Positions 43,268 through 52,337 are shown, counted from the stretch's first letter. The stretch is DNA of 64,000 bases from Azotosporobacter soli (GCF_030542965.1 NZ_JAUAOA010000020.1:1-64000), one strand, 5' to 3'. Numbers and translations are program-made. The notes: generated from the sequence alone by a model not told the origin.

Positions 43268-46200
43268 ATGGCGGTGAAGCGGATGAAGGTGCGACGCAAG
43301 ACAGTCATCATTCTTGGCGGCATCATGCTCGGGTTGTTTTTACTGCTGGCGGGGCTGTCCCATGAATTGATCCTGGGGCGCTTTAAGGCGCTCGAAAGGG
43401 AGAATGCTCACGCCGATATGGAACGGGCGTTGCGGATACTGGAGACGCGTCTCGAGGATCTGGCTGGCGTTGCGCTTGACAATGGAAAATGGGATGAGAG
43501 CTATTCGTTTGTCATGGAGCCGAATGAAAAATACATCAATGACGTCGTCGGCGATACCTCGGCAGCGTATCGGCTCGATGTCTGGCTGATGCTCGATAAC
43601 GAAGGACGTTTCGTTTACGGCAAGGCGTTTGCCGCCGCAGAACGCCGCGAAATAGCGTTGCCAGACGAACTGCTTGGCAAAATGCGTCTGGCGGATGGAG
43701 GACCGTTGCCGCAGAGCGGAGGATCGGGCGTGGTCTTACTACCCAAGGGGCCTCTTTTGATCGGCTATCATCCGATTACGCATTCTGACGGTCAGGGGCA
43801 GGCGGCAGGGCTGCTGGTGGTCGGCCGTTATCTGCAGGGTGCGTTGCTGGAGGATTTTTCTCGCCAGCTGCAAGTGCCGGTTTCCTTGGAAATGAACGAG
43901 ACGGCGACGCTGGCGTCAGAGAGCGAGGAAAGGTTTTTACTGCGCGAAGAGCCGGAGCGGCTGCAGGGGCAGATTGCCATCGCTGCGTTGGCGCAGCGCG
44001 GCGAGCTTTTGCTCAAGCTGCAGCTGCCGCGCAAGATATCACGTCAGGGCGAGCAGGCGTTTCAATATTTTCTGGGCGGGATGTTCCTTGTCTCCGTTGT
44101 TGCGATCGCCCTGATCCTTTGGCTGCTCGAGCAAACCGTGCTGCGCCGTTTGCTGACGCTGACGCGTCAGGTTGAGGAAATCAAGCGGCAGGAAGATTGC
44201 TGGAAGCGCCTGCCGGAAGAGGGCAAGGATGAATTGACCCGTCTGGCCGTTGCCGTCAATGGCATGCTGACGATGCTCGAAGAATCGTTTCAGCGGGTGC
44301 AGGCGAGCAATAATGCGCTGGGGAATCTTTTAAACAACGCTGGGCAGGGCATCTTGATGTTTGGCGAAAGCTTGCGGGTGCATCCGGCTTACAGCGTGGA
44401 ATGTTTGCGCTTCTTTCCCGGCGCGATTGCGCAGCAGGATGTCTGCCAACTGCTTTATCCGGGGCAAAGCGCTCATGAGCAGGAGGAGCGGGCTTTCTTG
44501 GCGCGCGCGATCCGGCAGATTTTTCGCGAAGAAGATATGGAACGGCGCGATGTCTTCCTGTCGTTGCTGCCGGAGGAAATCGTCCTGCGCAATATGACGC
44601 TCGAGCTGAAGTATAAGGTCATACTGCGCCTGGAAAACGGCTCTCCGGTGATGGTGATGATGCTGATCCTTACCGATGTCACGGAAAAACGGCAGTTGGA
44701 GCAACAGTTTCAATTGGAACACAACGTGCTCAAGATGGTGATTGCCTCCAAACTTAACTATAATGATCTGTCGGAATGCGTCCAGGAATATCGCCAGTTT
44801 TGCCGGCGCGAACTGAAAAGCGTTTTTGGCCCGGGAGCGTTAACGGAAAAACGCTTGGCCGAACTGCTGCACTACATCCATACGTTTAAAGGCAAGTTCG
44901 CGCAATTTCATCTGCTGCGTATCGTGGAAGAATTGCATCATTTGGAACAGCGGCTTGCCGATCTGCGTGAGCGAGGCGCCGGCGACCGCGAATACCAGGC
45001 GCTGCTCTCCGGTGAGACGATGTTGACCTGGCTTGAGGATGACATCCGGGTCTTGAAGAGATTTCTCGGCGAACGTTTTTTTGCCGCGGCGGAACTGCTT
45101 AGCGTGTCGAAGCAGGAACTCTTGGCGATCGAGAAACGGATCCTGCAGAATATGAGCAAGTTTGATTGCCAGTGGCTGTTGCCGCTCATCCGCAAACTGC
45201 GTTACAAACCGTTTCGCGATTTGCTGGCCTCCTATCCGGAATATGTGGCTACGATGGCGGAGCGTCTCGGCAGACCGGTTGCCCCGATGCTGATTGAAGG
45301 CGGCGATAACCTGGTTAATCCGCAGTATTACCGTGCTTTTAGCAATACCCTGGTGCATGTGATCAAAAATGCGCTGGAACATGGCCTGGAAGAGCCGCTC
45401 GAACGCGCGAAAAGCGGCAAAGGAGAAGCGGGTGCGATTCAGTGCCGGATCAAAGTAAGAGACGGTTTCTTGCTCGTAGCTGTCAGTGATGACGGCCGGG
45501 GTCTTGATCTGGAACGAATCAAAGAGCGCGCGCTGCAGACGGGAATGTACGATGCGACAGCGTTGGCGTCGCTCGACGAACAGGCTTTGACGCAGCTGAT
45601 CTTTCGCGACGATTTTAGCACGCGCCAGGTCGTTACGAGTCTGTCGGGGCGCGGCATCGGTCTGGCGGCGGTCAAGAAAGAAGTTGACAAGCTGGGTGGC
45701 CGCATCGAGGTTATGACAAAATGGGGCAGCGGCACGACCTTTCAGTTTTTCCTGCCGTTGGATCGGCAAGATGCGCCGCCGCAGATCTCCTGGGATGCGG
45801 TGATGCGGCCGCTGGCAGAAGCGGCGCGTGACTTTTGGCGCGGACATGTCTGCCTGGAACAGGTTTATGCGGAAAACTTTAGTCTGACGCAAGGCGGTCT
45901 GCAGCTGGAGGAAATGTCGGCATTCATTGCGGTAAAAGGGGTTTTACAGGGCACGTTCATTCTCAGCGCGAACCGCTTGTTCCTGCAATCGTTGTCCGGC
46001 GGCTTGCAACCAGAGGTGTTGGCTGGCTTGGCGGAAAACGAAACGTGGGAAGGCCTGGTCGCGGAAAGCGCCAATGTGATCCTGGGCAATTCGCTGGCGC
46101 TCTTTCCGGCTAACCTGAAAAGCATCTTGATTGATACGCCGGTGACGATCACGCAGCTGAGAGGCGGCTGGCTGAATTATCCGCACCGGGAAATCTGGTC

Positions 46201-46279
46201 GTACCGGATCTCCAGCGAAGAAAAATTGCTGACGATTCATTTCGTCTCGCTGGAAAGCAATCCAATCGATTTGGCATGA
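43268..46279 (+). CDS. CHASE4-HAMP-HPt-CheA-type kinase fused to a CheX-like domain
   Basis: The 1003-residue protein has a membrane helix (about 11-31), a CHASE4-type extracytoplasmic sensor (about 40-270, with DNGKWDESYSFV), a second helix (about 275-298), HAMP, a PAS-like region (about 345-490), an HPt domain with His538 (YIHTFKGKFAQF), and a CheA-type ATPase (ALEHGLEEPLERAKSGKG, DDGRGLDLERIKERAL, GRGIGLAAVKKEV). There is no CheW-like P5 domain. The last ~150 residues resemble CheX/CheC phosphatases (ESANVILGNSLALFP). So one chain may hold sensor, kinase and CheY-phosphatase. A CheY gene follows 27 bp later. Confidence 0.88.
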   Translation: MAVKRMKVRRKTVIILGGIMLGLFLLLAGLSHELILGRFKALERENAHADMERALRILETRLEDLAGVALDNGKWDESYSFVMEPNEKYINDVVGDTSAAYRLDVWLMLDNEGRFVYGKAFAAAERREIALPDELLGKMRLADGGPLPQSGGSGVVLLPKGPLLIGYHPITHSDGQGQAAGLLVVGRYLQGALLEDFSRQLQVPVSLEMNETATLASESEERFLLREEPERLQGQIAIAALAQRGELLLKLQLPRKISRQGEQAFQYFLGGMFLVSVVAIALILWLLEQTVLRRLLTLTRQVEEIKRQEDCWKRLPEEGKDELTRLAVAVNGMLTMLEESFQRVQASNNALGNLLNNAGQGILMFGESLRVHPAYSVECLRFFPGAIAQQDVCQLLYPGQSAHEQEERAFLARAIRQIFREEDMERRDVFLSLLPEEIVLRNMTLELKYKVILRLENGSPVMVMMLILTDVTEKRQLEQQFQLEHNVLKMVIASKLNYNDLSECVQEYRQFCRRELKSVFGPGALTEKRLAELLHYIHTFKGKFAQFHLLRIVEELHHLEQRLADLRERGAGDREYQALLSGETMLTWLEDDIRVLKRFLGERFFAAAELLSVSKQELLAIEKRILQNMSKFDCQWLLPLIRKLRYKPFRDLLASYPEYVATMAERLGRPVAPMLIEGGDNLVNPQYYRAFSNTLVHVIKNALEHGLEEPLERAKSGKGEAGAIQCRIKVRDGFLLVAVSDDGRGLDLERIKERALQTGMYDATALASLDEQALTQLIFRDDFSTRQVVTSLSGRGIGLAAVKKEVDKLGGRIEVMTKWGSGTTFQFFLPLDRQDAPPQISWDAVMRPLAEAARDFWRGHVCLEQVYAENFSLTQGGLQLEEMSAFIAVKGVLQGTFILSANRLFLQSLSGGLQPEVLAGLAENETWEGLVAESANVILGNSLALFPANLKSILIDTPVTITQLRGGWLNYPHREIWSYRISSEEKLLTIHFVSLESNPIDLA

Positions 46280-46306
46280 AGAAAATAAAGGGAGCGTGGG
46301 GGAATA

Positions 46307-46669
46307 ATGGCTAAGGTAATGATTGTCGATGACGCATTGGTCATGCGCAAGACGCTGTCGAGCATACTCGGGCAGATGGGGCATACGGTCATCAGTGAGG
46401 TCTCAAGCGGTGCGCAGGCCGTTGCGGAATATGAAAAGCTGAAGCCGGATGTTGTGACGATGGATCTGAATATGCCCGGCATGGATGGCGTCAAAGCGAT
46501 CGAAACGATCATGGAGCGCTTTCCGGAAGCGCGTATCTTGGTCATCAGCGCACTGGGGCAAAAACACATGGTCTTCAACGCGATTGAAAAAGGCGCGAAA
46601 AACTATCTGGTCAAACCGATCACGATGGATAAATTGTCGGCCGTGATGGCAAGCGTGGTTAAAGGCTAA
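46307..46669 (+). CDS. Single-domain CheY-like response regulator
   Basis: The 120-residue receiver has Asp8/Asp9, acceptor Asp53 (VTMDLNMPGMDG), the Ser in LVISALG at the Thr position, and Lys in YLVKPI. It lies just behind the kinase/CheX fusion and is almost certainly its substrate. With no output domain it must act by protein contact, as CheY does. Its ATG follows a GGGAGCG-type site. Confidence 0.93.
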   Translation: MAKVMIVDDALVMRKTLSSILGQMGHTVISEVSSGAQAVAEYEKLKPDVVTMDLNMPGMDGVKAIETIMERFPEARILVISALGQKHMVFNAIEKGAKNYLVKPITMDKLSAVMASVVKG

Positions 46670-46682
46670 GAAAAAATAAAAG

Positions 46683-46834
46683 GCATAACTTCAGGCATCC
46701 GGAGGATGCTTGAAGTTATGCAAAGTGGTTTTAAGTCATCATCTCTATATAATAAGGAATATATATCGCTCATGGCCAGGAGGGAAACTTTTTGTGTAAC
46801 CTAGCCGGCGAAAAAAAGGGGTAACCCTTTTTTT
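46683..46834. terminator. Two hairpins between cheY and the coiled-coil gene
   Basis: GCATAACTTCA and GCATCC arms fold with GGATGC and TGAAGTTATGC (46683-46721), T-rich on the minus side. AAAAAAAGGG/CCCTTTTTTT (46811-46834) is a symmetrical bidirectional terminator. A TATAAT-like element at 46748 lies between them; no gene follows it. Confidence 0.7.
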
Positions 46835-46874
46835 GTTCCTGTCATAACAATGCAATTTACATAGTATGCGAGAT

Positions 46875-47129
46875 TTAATGATGAATACTGTTCGATGAGG
46901 TCGCCTTTAACACTTCGACGTTAAGCTTCTGGGTTTCCAGCAGAGCAGTCATTTTAATATCTAAACGGTGCAAGGCAGTGGCCGTATCGTGGCGCTGTTC
47001 GATGCTCAACACTTCCATCGTGGTGTGCAGCCGTTGCATTTCCTCTGCGGTGGTTTCCTCCAGCTCAGCCATGCGCTCTTCCATTTCATCGAGCTTGGCC
47101 AGTATTTTACTTAACAAGTCCTTACTCAT
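46875..47129 (-). CDS. Coiled-coil hypothetical protein (84 residues)
   Basis: The product is almost entirely heptad-patterned (LLSKILAKLDEMEERMAELEETTAEEM...), so a soluble helical coil is expected. There is no membrane segment or known domain. A GGGGACAGGTGACAG stretch upstream may hold the ribosome site. The function is unknown. Confidence 0.65.
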   Translation of the reverse strand: MSKDLLSKILAKLDEMEERMAELEETTAEEMQRLHTTMEVLSIEQRHDTATALHRLDIKMTALLETQKLNVEVLKATSSNSIHH

Positions 47130-47382
47130 GAGTCTGTCACCTGTCCCCTTTCGTTTATTGCCTGCTTATTATAACCATTTCCCCTAGAGGCGTCAAGGCA
47201 GGAAATTAAAAGAATTTTTATGAATTGGAATGCGTATTAAAGCGCAAGGAAAGGGAAAAGCGGACAAGACGGAGCCGATAATTTGCGCCGAAGCGATTGA
47301 CAGTTTATGGTAGGGCGCTTATACTTGAATAACCAATATTTGTAAAATGAAAGGCGAGAAGGCGAATGGAGGAGTGGCGGCC

Positions 47383-47793
47383 ATGGCTTTATTGTGCTGG
47401 GATGAATCGTACAGCGTCCGGATAAAAGAATTGGACCGGCAGCACCGAAAAATCGTCGAAGGCATCAACCGCTTGCATGACAGCCTGAAATTGGGCGGCG
47501 GCAAAGAAGAGACCGTGCTGCTCCTTACGGAGCTGCGCACGCATATGCAGGAACATTTTCAAACGGAGGAAGGCTATCTAAAGGCTAACGATTACGCGGA
47601 TTTTTCCGATCACTGTGAACAGCATCAGTTTTTTTTACACAGGCTGAATGAACTGGAAGAGCGCTTGAAGAAGAGGCGCAGTGTGAAGAGCGCATTGACG
47701 CTGGTACAACAGCTCAATCAACAGCAGGTCGAACATGTTCGCGAACATGACCAAAGTTACACGAAACGCCTTGTTGAGAAGGGAGTCTTATGA
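47383..47793 (+). CDS. Bacteriohemerythrin
   Basis: The 136-residue protein has the di-iron hemerythrin ligands in order: His in LDRQHRKIVEGIN, His and Glu in HMQEHFQTEEGYL, two His in HCEQHQFFLH, and His and Asp in HVREHDQSY. It should bind oxygen reversibly for storage, sensing or protection in an anaerobe. ATG 47383 follows GGAGG; earlier codons in frame would add an untypical tail. Confidence 0.93.
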   Translation: MALLCWDESYSVRIKELDRQHRKIVEGINRLHDSLKLGGGKEETVLLLTELRTHMQEHFQTEEGYLKANDYADFSDHCEQHQFFLHRLNELEERLKKRRSVKSALTLVQQLNQQQVEHVREHDQSYTKRLVEKGVL

Positions 47794-47807
47794 AAGAGAA
47801 CGGGAAA

Positions 47808-47852
47808 GAGGCTGTCTCCATCGCTTGAAAGAAGCGCAGCGGAGACAGCCTC
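47808..47852. terminator. Bidirectional terminator, hemerythrin/glnK
   Basis: GAGGCTGTCTCC pairs with GGAGACAGCCTC, with inner CGC/GCG pairing. Confidence 0.8.
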
Positions 47853-47867
47853 TGATCTTGTCTGTGG

Positions 47868-48239
47868 TTATTTTTTCAGATCGGTCGGGTCGAGGATGGC
47901 GATGTCGCCTTCTTCGCCGGTGCGGATGCGGACCGCGTTTTCAATCGGGTAGACGAAGATCTTGCCGTCGCCGACCTTGCCGGTGCGGCAGACGCGCTTT
48001 ACCGTGCTTACGACTTTTTCCACCGGTACCTCGCAGACGACGATTTCAATCTTGACGCCGGGCAGGAGGTTGATGTTGTACTCCTTGCCGCGATAGACTT
48101 CGGTGTGACCTTTTTGCAAACCGCAGCCGAAGATCTGGCTGACCGTCATGCCAGTTACGCCGATCGTGTTCAGTTCTTCTTTCAATTCCTCAAGCTTACC
48201 GGGACGAGTGATGATATCGATCTTGGTCATTTTTTGCAT
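47868..48239 (-). CDS. glnK: Nitrogen regulatory protein P-II
   Basis: The 123-residue PII protein shows VTGMTVSQIFGCGLQKGH, a T-loop with VYRGKEYNINLLPGVKIEIVV (the tyrosine in EY is the usual modification site), and RTGKVGDGKIFVYPIENAVRIRTGE. It senses 2-oxoglutarate and ATP/ADP and blocks AmtB when nitrogen is plentiful. It follows amtB by 15 bp in the usual amtB-glnK order and shares the ANTAR-type leader. Confidence 0.95.
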   Translation of the reverse strand: MQKMTKIDIITRPGKLEELKEELNTIGVTGMTVSQIFGCGLQKGHTEVYRGKEYNINLLPGVKIEIVVCEVPVEKVVSTVKRVCRTGKVGDGKIFVYPIENAVRIRTGEEGDIAILDPTDLKK

Positions 48240-48254
48240 GGCAAAGTCCCTCCT

Positions 48255-49697
48255 CTATTTGTAGCCGAGCTTTAAGTCGGCGGTGGCGACGGCAGGTGAA
48301 GATTCAAGCGAGGAAAACGGCAAAGCGATTTGCGAACCGATGCTGAGATCCTGATAGGCATAACCGCGTTCACCGTGTTCGACGATGTCAAGACCTTCGG
48401 CTTCGTCAGACGGATCGACGCGCAATTGCATGACCAGGCTGATTGCTTTTAAGATGACCAAAGTTGCAACTGCGGCAAAAGCCCAGCTGACGCCGACGCC
48501 GATCAGTTGCGTAAGAAGTTGATCGGGATTGCCGAAGAGCAGACCGTCTGCTCCGGCCGCGTTGATGTCCTTCGAGGCGAAGATGCCGGTGGCGATAGCG
48601 CCCCAGGTTCCGCCGATGCCGTGAACGCCGAATGCATCTAAGGAATCGTCATAACCGAAACGTTGTTTGATGATGCTGACGAATGCGTAGCAGATGATGC
48701 CGCCCAATGCGCCCAGAGCAATTGCGGATAAAGGACTCACATAACCGGCTGCCGGAGTGATCGCGACAAGACCGGCCACACAGCCGCTGGCTGCGCCGAG
48801 GATAGTCGGTTTGCCATGTTGCAGCCATTCGCTGACGACCCAGGAAACGGTAGCGGCTGCGGCTGCAATGTGCGTGACGATGAAGGCGTTGGCAGCCAGA
48901 CCGTTAGCGCCGAGCGCGCTGCCGGCGTTAAAGCCGAACCAGCCGAACCAGAGCAGCGATGCGCCGAGAACCGTCATCGGCAAGTGATGCGGCAACATGA
49001 CTTCGCTGCCGTAGCCTTTGCGTTTGCCGAGATAGAGTGCGACCACTAAACCGGAAACGCCGGATAAAATGTGGACAACGGTGCCGCCGGCAAAATCAAG
49101 GATGCCCATGTCGCGCAGCCAGCCGCCGGTACCCCAGACCCAATGTGCTACAGGGTCGTAAACCAAGGTTGACCAAAGCAGGACGAAAACCGCAAAGGCC
49201 GGAAAGCGCATCCGTTCGGCCAAAGAACCGCTGATCAATGCGGGTGTGATTACGGCAAACATCGCTTGGAAAATCATAAAGGCCAGATGCGGGATCGTGG
49301 CCGCGTAATCAGGATTGGCGTCCTGTCCGACGCCGGCCAGACCGAACCAGCTGAGGTTGCCGATTAAGTGATTGACGTCAGGCCCGAAGGAAAGACTGTA
49401 GCCGATTAATACCCATTGTACGGAAATAAGACCCAGGCTAAAAAAACTTTGCATCAGAGTGCTGAGAACGTTTTTGGTGCGGACCATGCCGCCATAAAAG
49501 AGAGCCAAAGCGGGCGTCATCAGCATGACTAGTGCAGCGCTGAATAAAACGAAAGCGGTGTCGCCGCTGTCAATTTTGGCTGCGACAACCGGTGCAGCGG
49601 CATCGGCCGCGTCGGATACGACTTCTTCGGCGCCTGCGACGGAGGCGAAAGAGAAAAGAACCAGGAAGAGGAGCGTTAAAACGGTAAGTTTCTTCAT
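48255..49697 (-). CDS. amtB: Ammonium transporter
   Basis: The 480-residue protein has a signal-like N-terminus (residues 1-22), then a short Ala-rich linker and eleven membrane helices with family sequences FYGGMVRTKNVLSTLMQSF, GTVVHILSGVSGLV and DAFGVHGIGGTWGAI (the last with a pore histidine). It conducts ammonium. ATG 49697 follows GAAAGGATGG; the frame extends upstream without a site. It is the first gene of amtB-glnK. Confidence 0.95.
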   Translation of the reverse strand: MKKLTVLTLLFLVLFSFASVAGAEEVVSDAADAAAPVVAAKIDSGDTAFVLFSAALVMLMTPALALFYGGMVRTKNVLSTLMQSFFSLGLISVQWVLIGYSLSFGPDVNHLIGNLSWFGLAGVGQDANPDYAATIPHLAFMIFQAMFAVITPALISGSLAERMRFPAFAVFVLLWSTLVYDPVAHWVWGTGGWLRDMGILDFAGGTVVHILSGVSGLVVALYLGKRKGYGSEVMLPHHLPMTVLGASLLWFGWFGFNAGSALGANGLAANAFIVTHIAAAAATVSWVVSEWLQHGKPTILGAASGCVAGLVAITPAAGYVSPLSAIALGALGGIICYAFVSIIKQRFGYDDSLDAFGVHGIGGTWGAIATGIFASKDINAAGADGLLFGNPDQLLTQLIGVGVSWAFAAVATLVILKAISLVMQLRVDPSDEAEGLDIVEHGERGYAYQDLSIGSQIALPFSSLESSPAVATADLKLGYK

Positions 49698-49770
49698 AAG
49701 ATAAAACCATCCTTTCATAGTGGAATATGTACGGTCTGCCATCTAATTCTTTTTCCCGCGGCTGAAAAAG

Positions 49771-49861
49771 AAAAAAATCCTTTCACGCTAAGCAGTGAAA
49801 GGACGTCATTGTCCTAAATAAACAGACAGCGCCTCCGCAAAGTGCGGAGGCGTCATTGCCT
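49771..49861 (-). promoter_or_regulatory. ANTAR-type antitermination leader of amtB-glnK
   Basis: On the minus strand two small stem-loops have the same hexaloop AATGAC: AGGC/GCCT arms (49848-49861) and AGGAC/GTCCT arms (49800-49815). The hexaloops have A at position 1 and G at position 4, the known ANTAR target signature. The second overlaps the 5' arm of a terminator (TCCTTTCAC/GTGAAAGGA, 49778-49803, with a T-run), so the two folds exclude each other. An ANTAR protein binding the pair would release transcription into amtB. Confidence 0.75.
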
Positions 49862-49884
49862 TCAATTAATGAAGTTATGGATGG

Positions 49885-49914
49885 ATTATACCAATAATGG
49901 TGTAACGTTGTCAA
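49885..49914 (-). promoter_or_regulatory. Promoter of amtB-glnK
   Basis: On the minus strand a perfect TTGACA (complement of 49909-49914) and TATAAT (complement of 49885-49890) are spaced 18 bp apart. The predicted start, about 49878, is just upstream of the ANTAR hairpins. Confidence 0.75.
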
Positions 49915-49949
49915 CCTTGTTTTTGAAAAATAAAATATGTAAAAAAATG

Positions 49950-50023
49950 TTGCAAAATTTTGTCATTGCTATATAATATCATTTGGCCTAGAGACTGTCG
50001 CACGAAGTGAGGGACAGTCTTTT
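49950..50023 (+). promoter_or_regulatory. Promoter with an immediate hairpin, leader of the FAD dehydrogenase
   Basis: TTGCAA (49950-49955) and TATAAT (49972-49977) are 16 bp apart. The predicted transcript begins near 49984 and meets AGACTGTC/GACAGTCT (49992-50020) followed by TTTT. It may be a conditional attenuator or produce a very short RNA. Confidence 0.45.
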
Positions 50024-50090
50024 AGCCTGCCAATTTACTGCCGCGCAGGCGGCGGACGAATGAGGCTGAAAAAATAAAGAGGTGTGACGC

Positions 50091-51476
50091 ATGAAAAAAA
50101 GCTATGATGTTGCCATTATCGGAGCGGGCCCGGCCGCGGTATTCGCCGCGTACGAACTGCTGGTCAAGGCGCCGGATTTAAAAGTGATCATGGTCGAGTC
50201 CGGGCATGACATTTATCGCCGCAGCTGTCCGATCGGCGAAAAAAAAGTAACGCATTGCATCAAATGTGTTCCCTGTGATATCATGCGCGGCTTTGGCGGC
50301 GCCGGCGCTTTCTCCGACGGAAAATACAACTTCACGACTGAATTCGGCGGCTGGCTGAACGAATTCATTTCTAATAAAGAAGTGGAAGAACTGATTGACT
50401 ATGTCGATTCCATCAACCTGGAATACGGCGCACCAAAAGAATTCTTCACCACGAAAAACAGCACGCTGCGCAACAAGGCGCTCAACTACGACCTGCACCT
50501 CTTGCAGGCCAAGGTACGCCATCTGGGCACGGAAAACAATCTGCACATTTTAAAATGCCTCTTCGAATTCCTGAAAGTCCGCATGACGATGCTCTTCGAT
50601 GTGGCCGTGGATACGTTTTCGCGCGTGGAAGACGGTTTTCAACTGCAGCTGAAAGACGGCAGCAGCGTCGATTGCCGCCATTTGATCGCCGCACCGGGTC
50701 GGGCGGGTGCGGAGTGGTTTTCCGCCGAGTGCCGCAAGCACGGGCTGTCGGTATTCAACAACCAGGTTGACGTCGGCGTCCGGGTCGAGATCCCGGCGGA
50801 AGTATTCGAGCATATCACCGATGAGGTATATGAGGCGAAACTGGTCTACCGCACGAAGCAGTACGGCGATCTCGTGCGCACGTTCTGCATGAATCCGAAA
50901 GGCTACGTCGTCGCAGAAAATACCGACGGCATCATCACCGTAAACGGGCATAGCTACCGTGACGAAGCGCTGCACAGCAAAAACACCAACTTTGCGCTGT
51001 TGGTCAGCAACCGCTTCACCGAACCGTTCAACGAACCGCATCAATACGGCAAGCGAATCGCTTCGTTTTCCAACATGCTGGGCGGCGGCGTGCTGGTGCA
51101 GCGTTTTGGCGACCTGATTAAAGGACGACGCACGAACGAACACCGCCTCTCGCAAAGCTTCACCCGTCCGACGCTCGCGGCGACGCCGGGCGATCTCAGC
51201 CTGGTACTGCCGAAACGTCATTTGGACAACTTGATCGAAATGATTTATGCGCTGAACAAGGTTGCGCCGGGGATGGCCAATGACGACACCTTGTTGTACG
51301 GCGTCGAAGTGAAATTCTACAGCTCGCGTCTAAAACTGACGCGTGAACTGGAAACTGAAATCCCCGATATGTACGGCATCGGCGACGGTGCGGGCGTGAC
51401 GCGCGGCTTGTCGCAGGCCAGCGCGAGCGGCGTCCACGTCGCGCGCGTGATCCTCGGACGGATGGGGAAATTGTAA
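50091..51476 (+). CDS. FAD-dependent dehydrogenase (COG2509-like)
   Basis: The 461-residue protein begins with a Rossmann-type FAD site (DVAIIGAGPAAVFAAYELL), has a cysteine cluster CPIGEKKVTHCIKCVPC near residues 45-65, and ends with the second FAD segment YGIGDGAGVTRGLSQASASGVHVA. It belongs to uncharacterised FAD dehydrogenases sometimes annotated as geranylgeranyl-reductase or thiazole-like; the real substrate is unknown. It is a single gene. Confidence 0.85.
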   Translation: MKKSYDVAIIGAGPAAVFAAYELLVKAPDLKVIMVESGHDIYRRSCPIGEKKVTHCIKCVPCDIMRGFGGAGAFSDGKYNFTTEFGGWLNEFISNKEVEELIDYVDSINLEYGAPKEFFTTKNSTLRNKALNYDLHLLQAKVRHLGTENNLHILKCLFEFLKVRMTMLFDVAVDTFSRVEDGFQLQLKDGSSVDCRHLIAAPGRAGAEWFSAECRKHGLSVFNNQVDVGVRVEIPAEVFEHITDEVYEAKLVYRTKQYGDLVRTFCMNPKGYVVAENTDGIITVNGHSYRDEALHSKNTNFALLVSNRFTEPFNEPHQYGKRIASFSNMLGGGVLVQRFGDLIKGRRTNEHRLSQSFTRPTLAATPGDLSLVLPKRHLDNLIEMIYALNKVAPGMANDDTLLYGVEVKFYSSRLKLTRELETEIPDMYGIGDGAGVTRGLSQASASGVHVARVILGRMGKL

Positions 51477-51536
51477 TGCTTTCGGCCTACTAACCGGACT
51501 CAAACTCTCGACAATTGAAAAAAATAGAATGCGCTA

Positions 51537-51676
51537 ACACGAAGAAGCGAAGTGGGCCGATCGTATCGGCCCGTCGGGAAGAAAGGAAGAAAAATTTAAA
51601 AACTCTTCCTGCATTCCTTTCTTCGCATCTTCGTGTAAAAAACATCCCGCTTGCTTTCGTTTTGTCGTCAGTCTCG
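51537..51676 (-). repeat. Structured dispersed repeat, copy 2 (inverted)
   Basis: The core (51537-51636) has the same ACACGAAGA/TCTTCGTGT ends and inner GGGCCGAT/ATCGGCCC and GGAAGA-type stems as copy 1, in the opposite orientation, and the same flank (AAACGAAAGCAAGCGGGA, then CGAGACTG) read on the minus strand. The loops differ while the stems are kept. Confidence 0.8.
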
Positions 51677-51700
51677 CCCGGCCTTCTGGCCGGGCTTTTT
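51676..51700 (+). terminator. Terminator beside repeat copy 2
   Basis: GCCCGGCC pairs with GGCCGGGC around TTCT, followed by five T residues. It probably ends the FAD dehydrogenase transcript. Confidence 0.8.
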
Positions 51701-51831
51701 GCAATCGAGGCAAAAAGAGATAATAAAAAGTTAATAAATTATTTGCAGTAGGAAATTGAGTGACGGGTGGAGAAAGATAGTAGGGTAATTCGTTAAATTC
51801 ACGGTACACGCAGCAAAGGGGGCAAAATTTT

Positions 51832-52320
51832 GTGAAAAAATATCTGTGGATGATATGTCTGCTCGTCTTATGCGCCGTAACGGGCACGGCACTGGCGGCG
51901 GAGGCGACCGCCGGAGCCCAGACAGCCAACACGGCCGGACAGATACCGGCGCCGGAACGCTTTCAAGTGATTGCTGCTACAGACCGGGTTAATGTGACGC
52001 TCGATACGCAGACGATCCGCTACGTCCAAGATCCTTACCGCGAGGAAAAACTCGTGGATGCGTGGGTCAAGACAGTGGACCGTGATACCGGCGGTTATAA
52101 TTTGAGCCGCTACTATTTCAGAACGAGCGAACGGCAGGCGCAACTGATGACGTCGATGGACTTTGACGCGGACGGAAATGTCCTGGCGACTGAACGCAAT
52201 TCGTATGCAGTCAAAGGTTTTAAGGACGTGATTCCGGAAACGGCGGAAGAAAAGTCGTATAATGCCGCGCTGCAATATGCGAAAGAAAAATTGACGGTGA
52301 AAAAAAGCTGGCCTTTTTGA
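51832..52320 (+). CDS. Secreted hypothetical protein (162 residues)
   Basis: The product starts with a signal peptide (about residues 1-23, ending ALA), a linker, and a domain with VNVTLDTQTIRYVQ, VDAWVKTVDRDTGGYNLSRYYFRTSERQAQLM and a final helix. It resembles short surface-associated proteins common in Negativicutes, but I cannot name the family. GTG is used as start, after AAAGGGGG. It is followed by its own terminator. Confidence 0.7.
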   Translation: MKKYLWMICLLVLCAVTGTALAAEATAGAQTANTAGQIPAPERFQVIAATDRVNVTLDTQTIRYVQDPYREEKLVDAWVKTVDRDTGGYNLSRYYFRTSERQAQLMTSMDFDADGNVLATERNSYAVKGFKDVIPETAEEKSYNAALQYAKEKLTVKKSWPF

Positions 52321-52337
52321 AGAAGAGCGCAGCACGT

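Noticed and set aside
46748-46834. Short RNA from a TATAAT-like element to the symmetrical terminator
   Set aside because: No proper -35 element at the right distance, and the terminator is explained by the converging genes.
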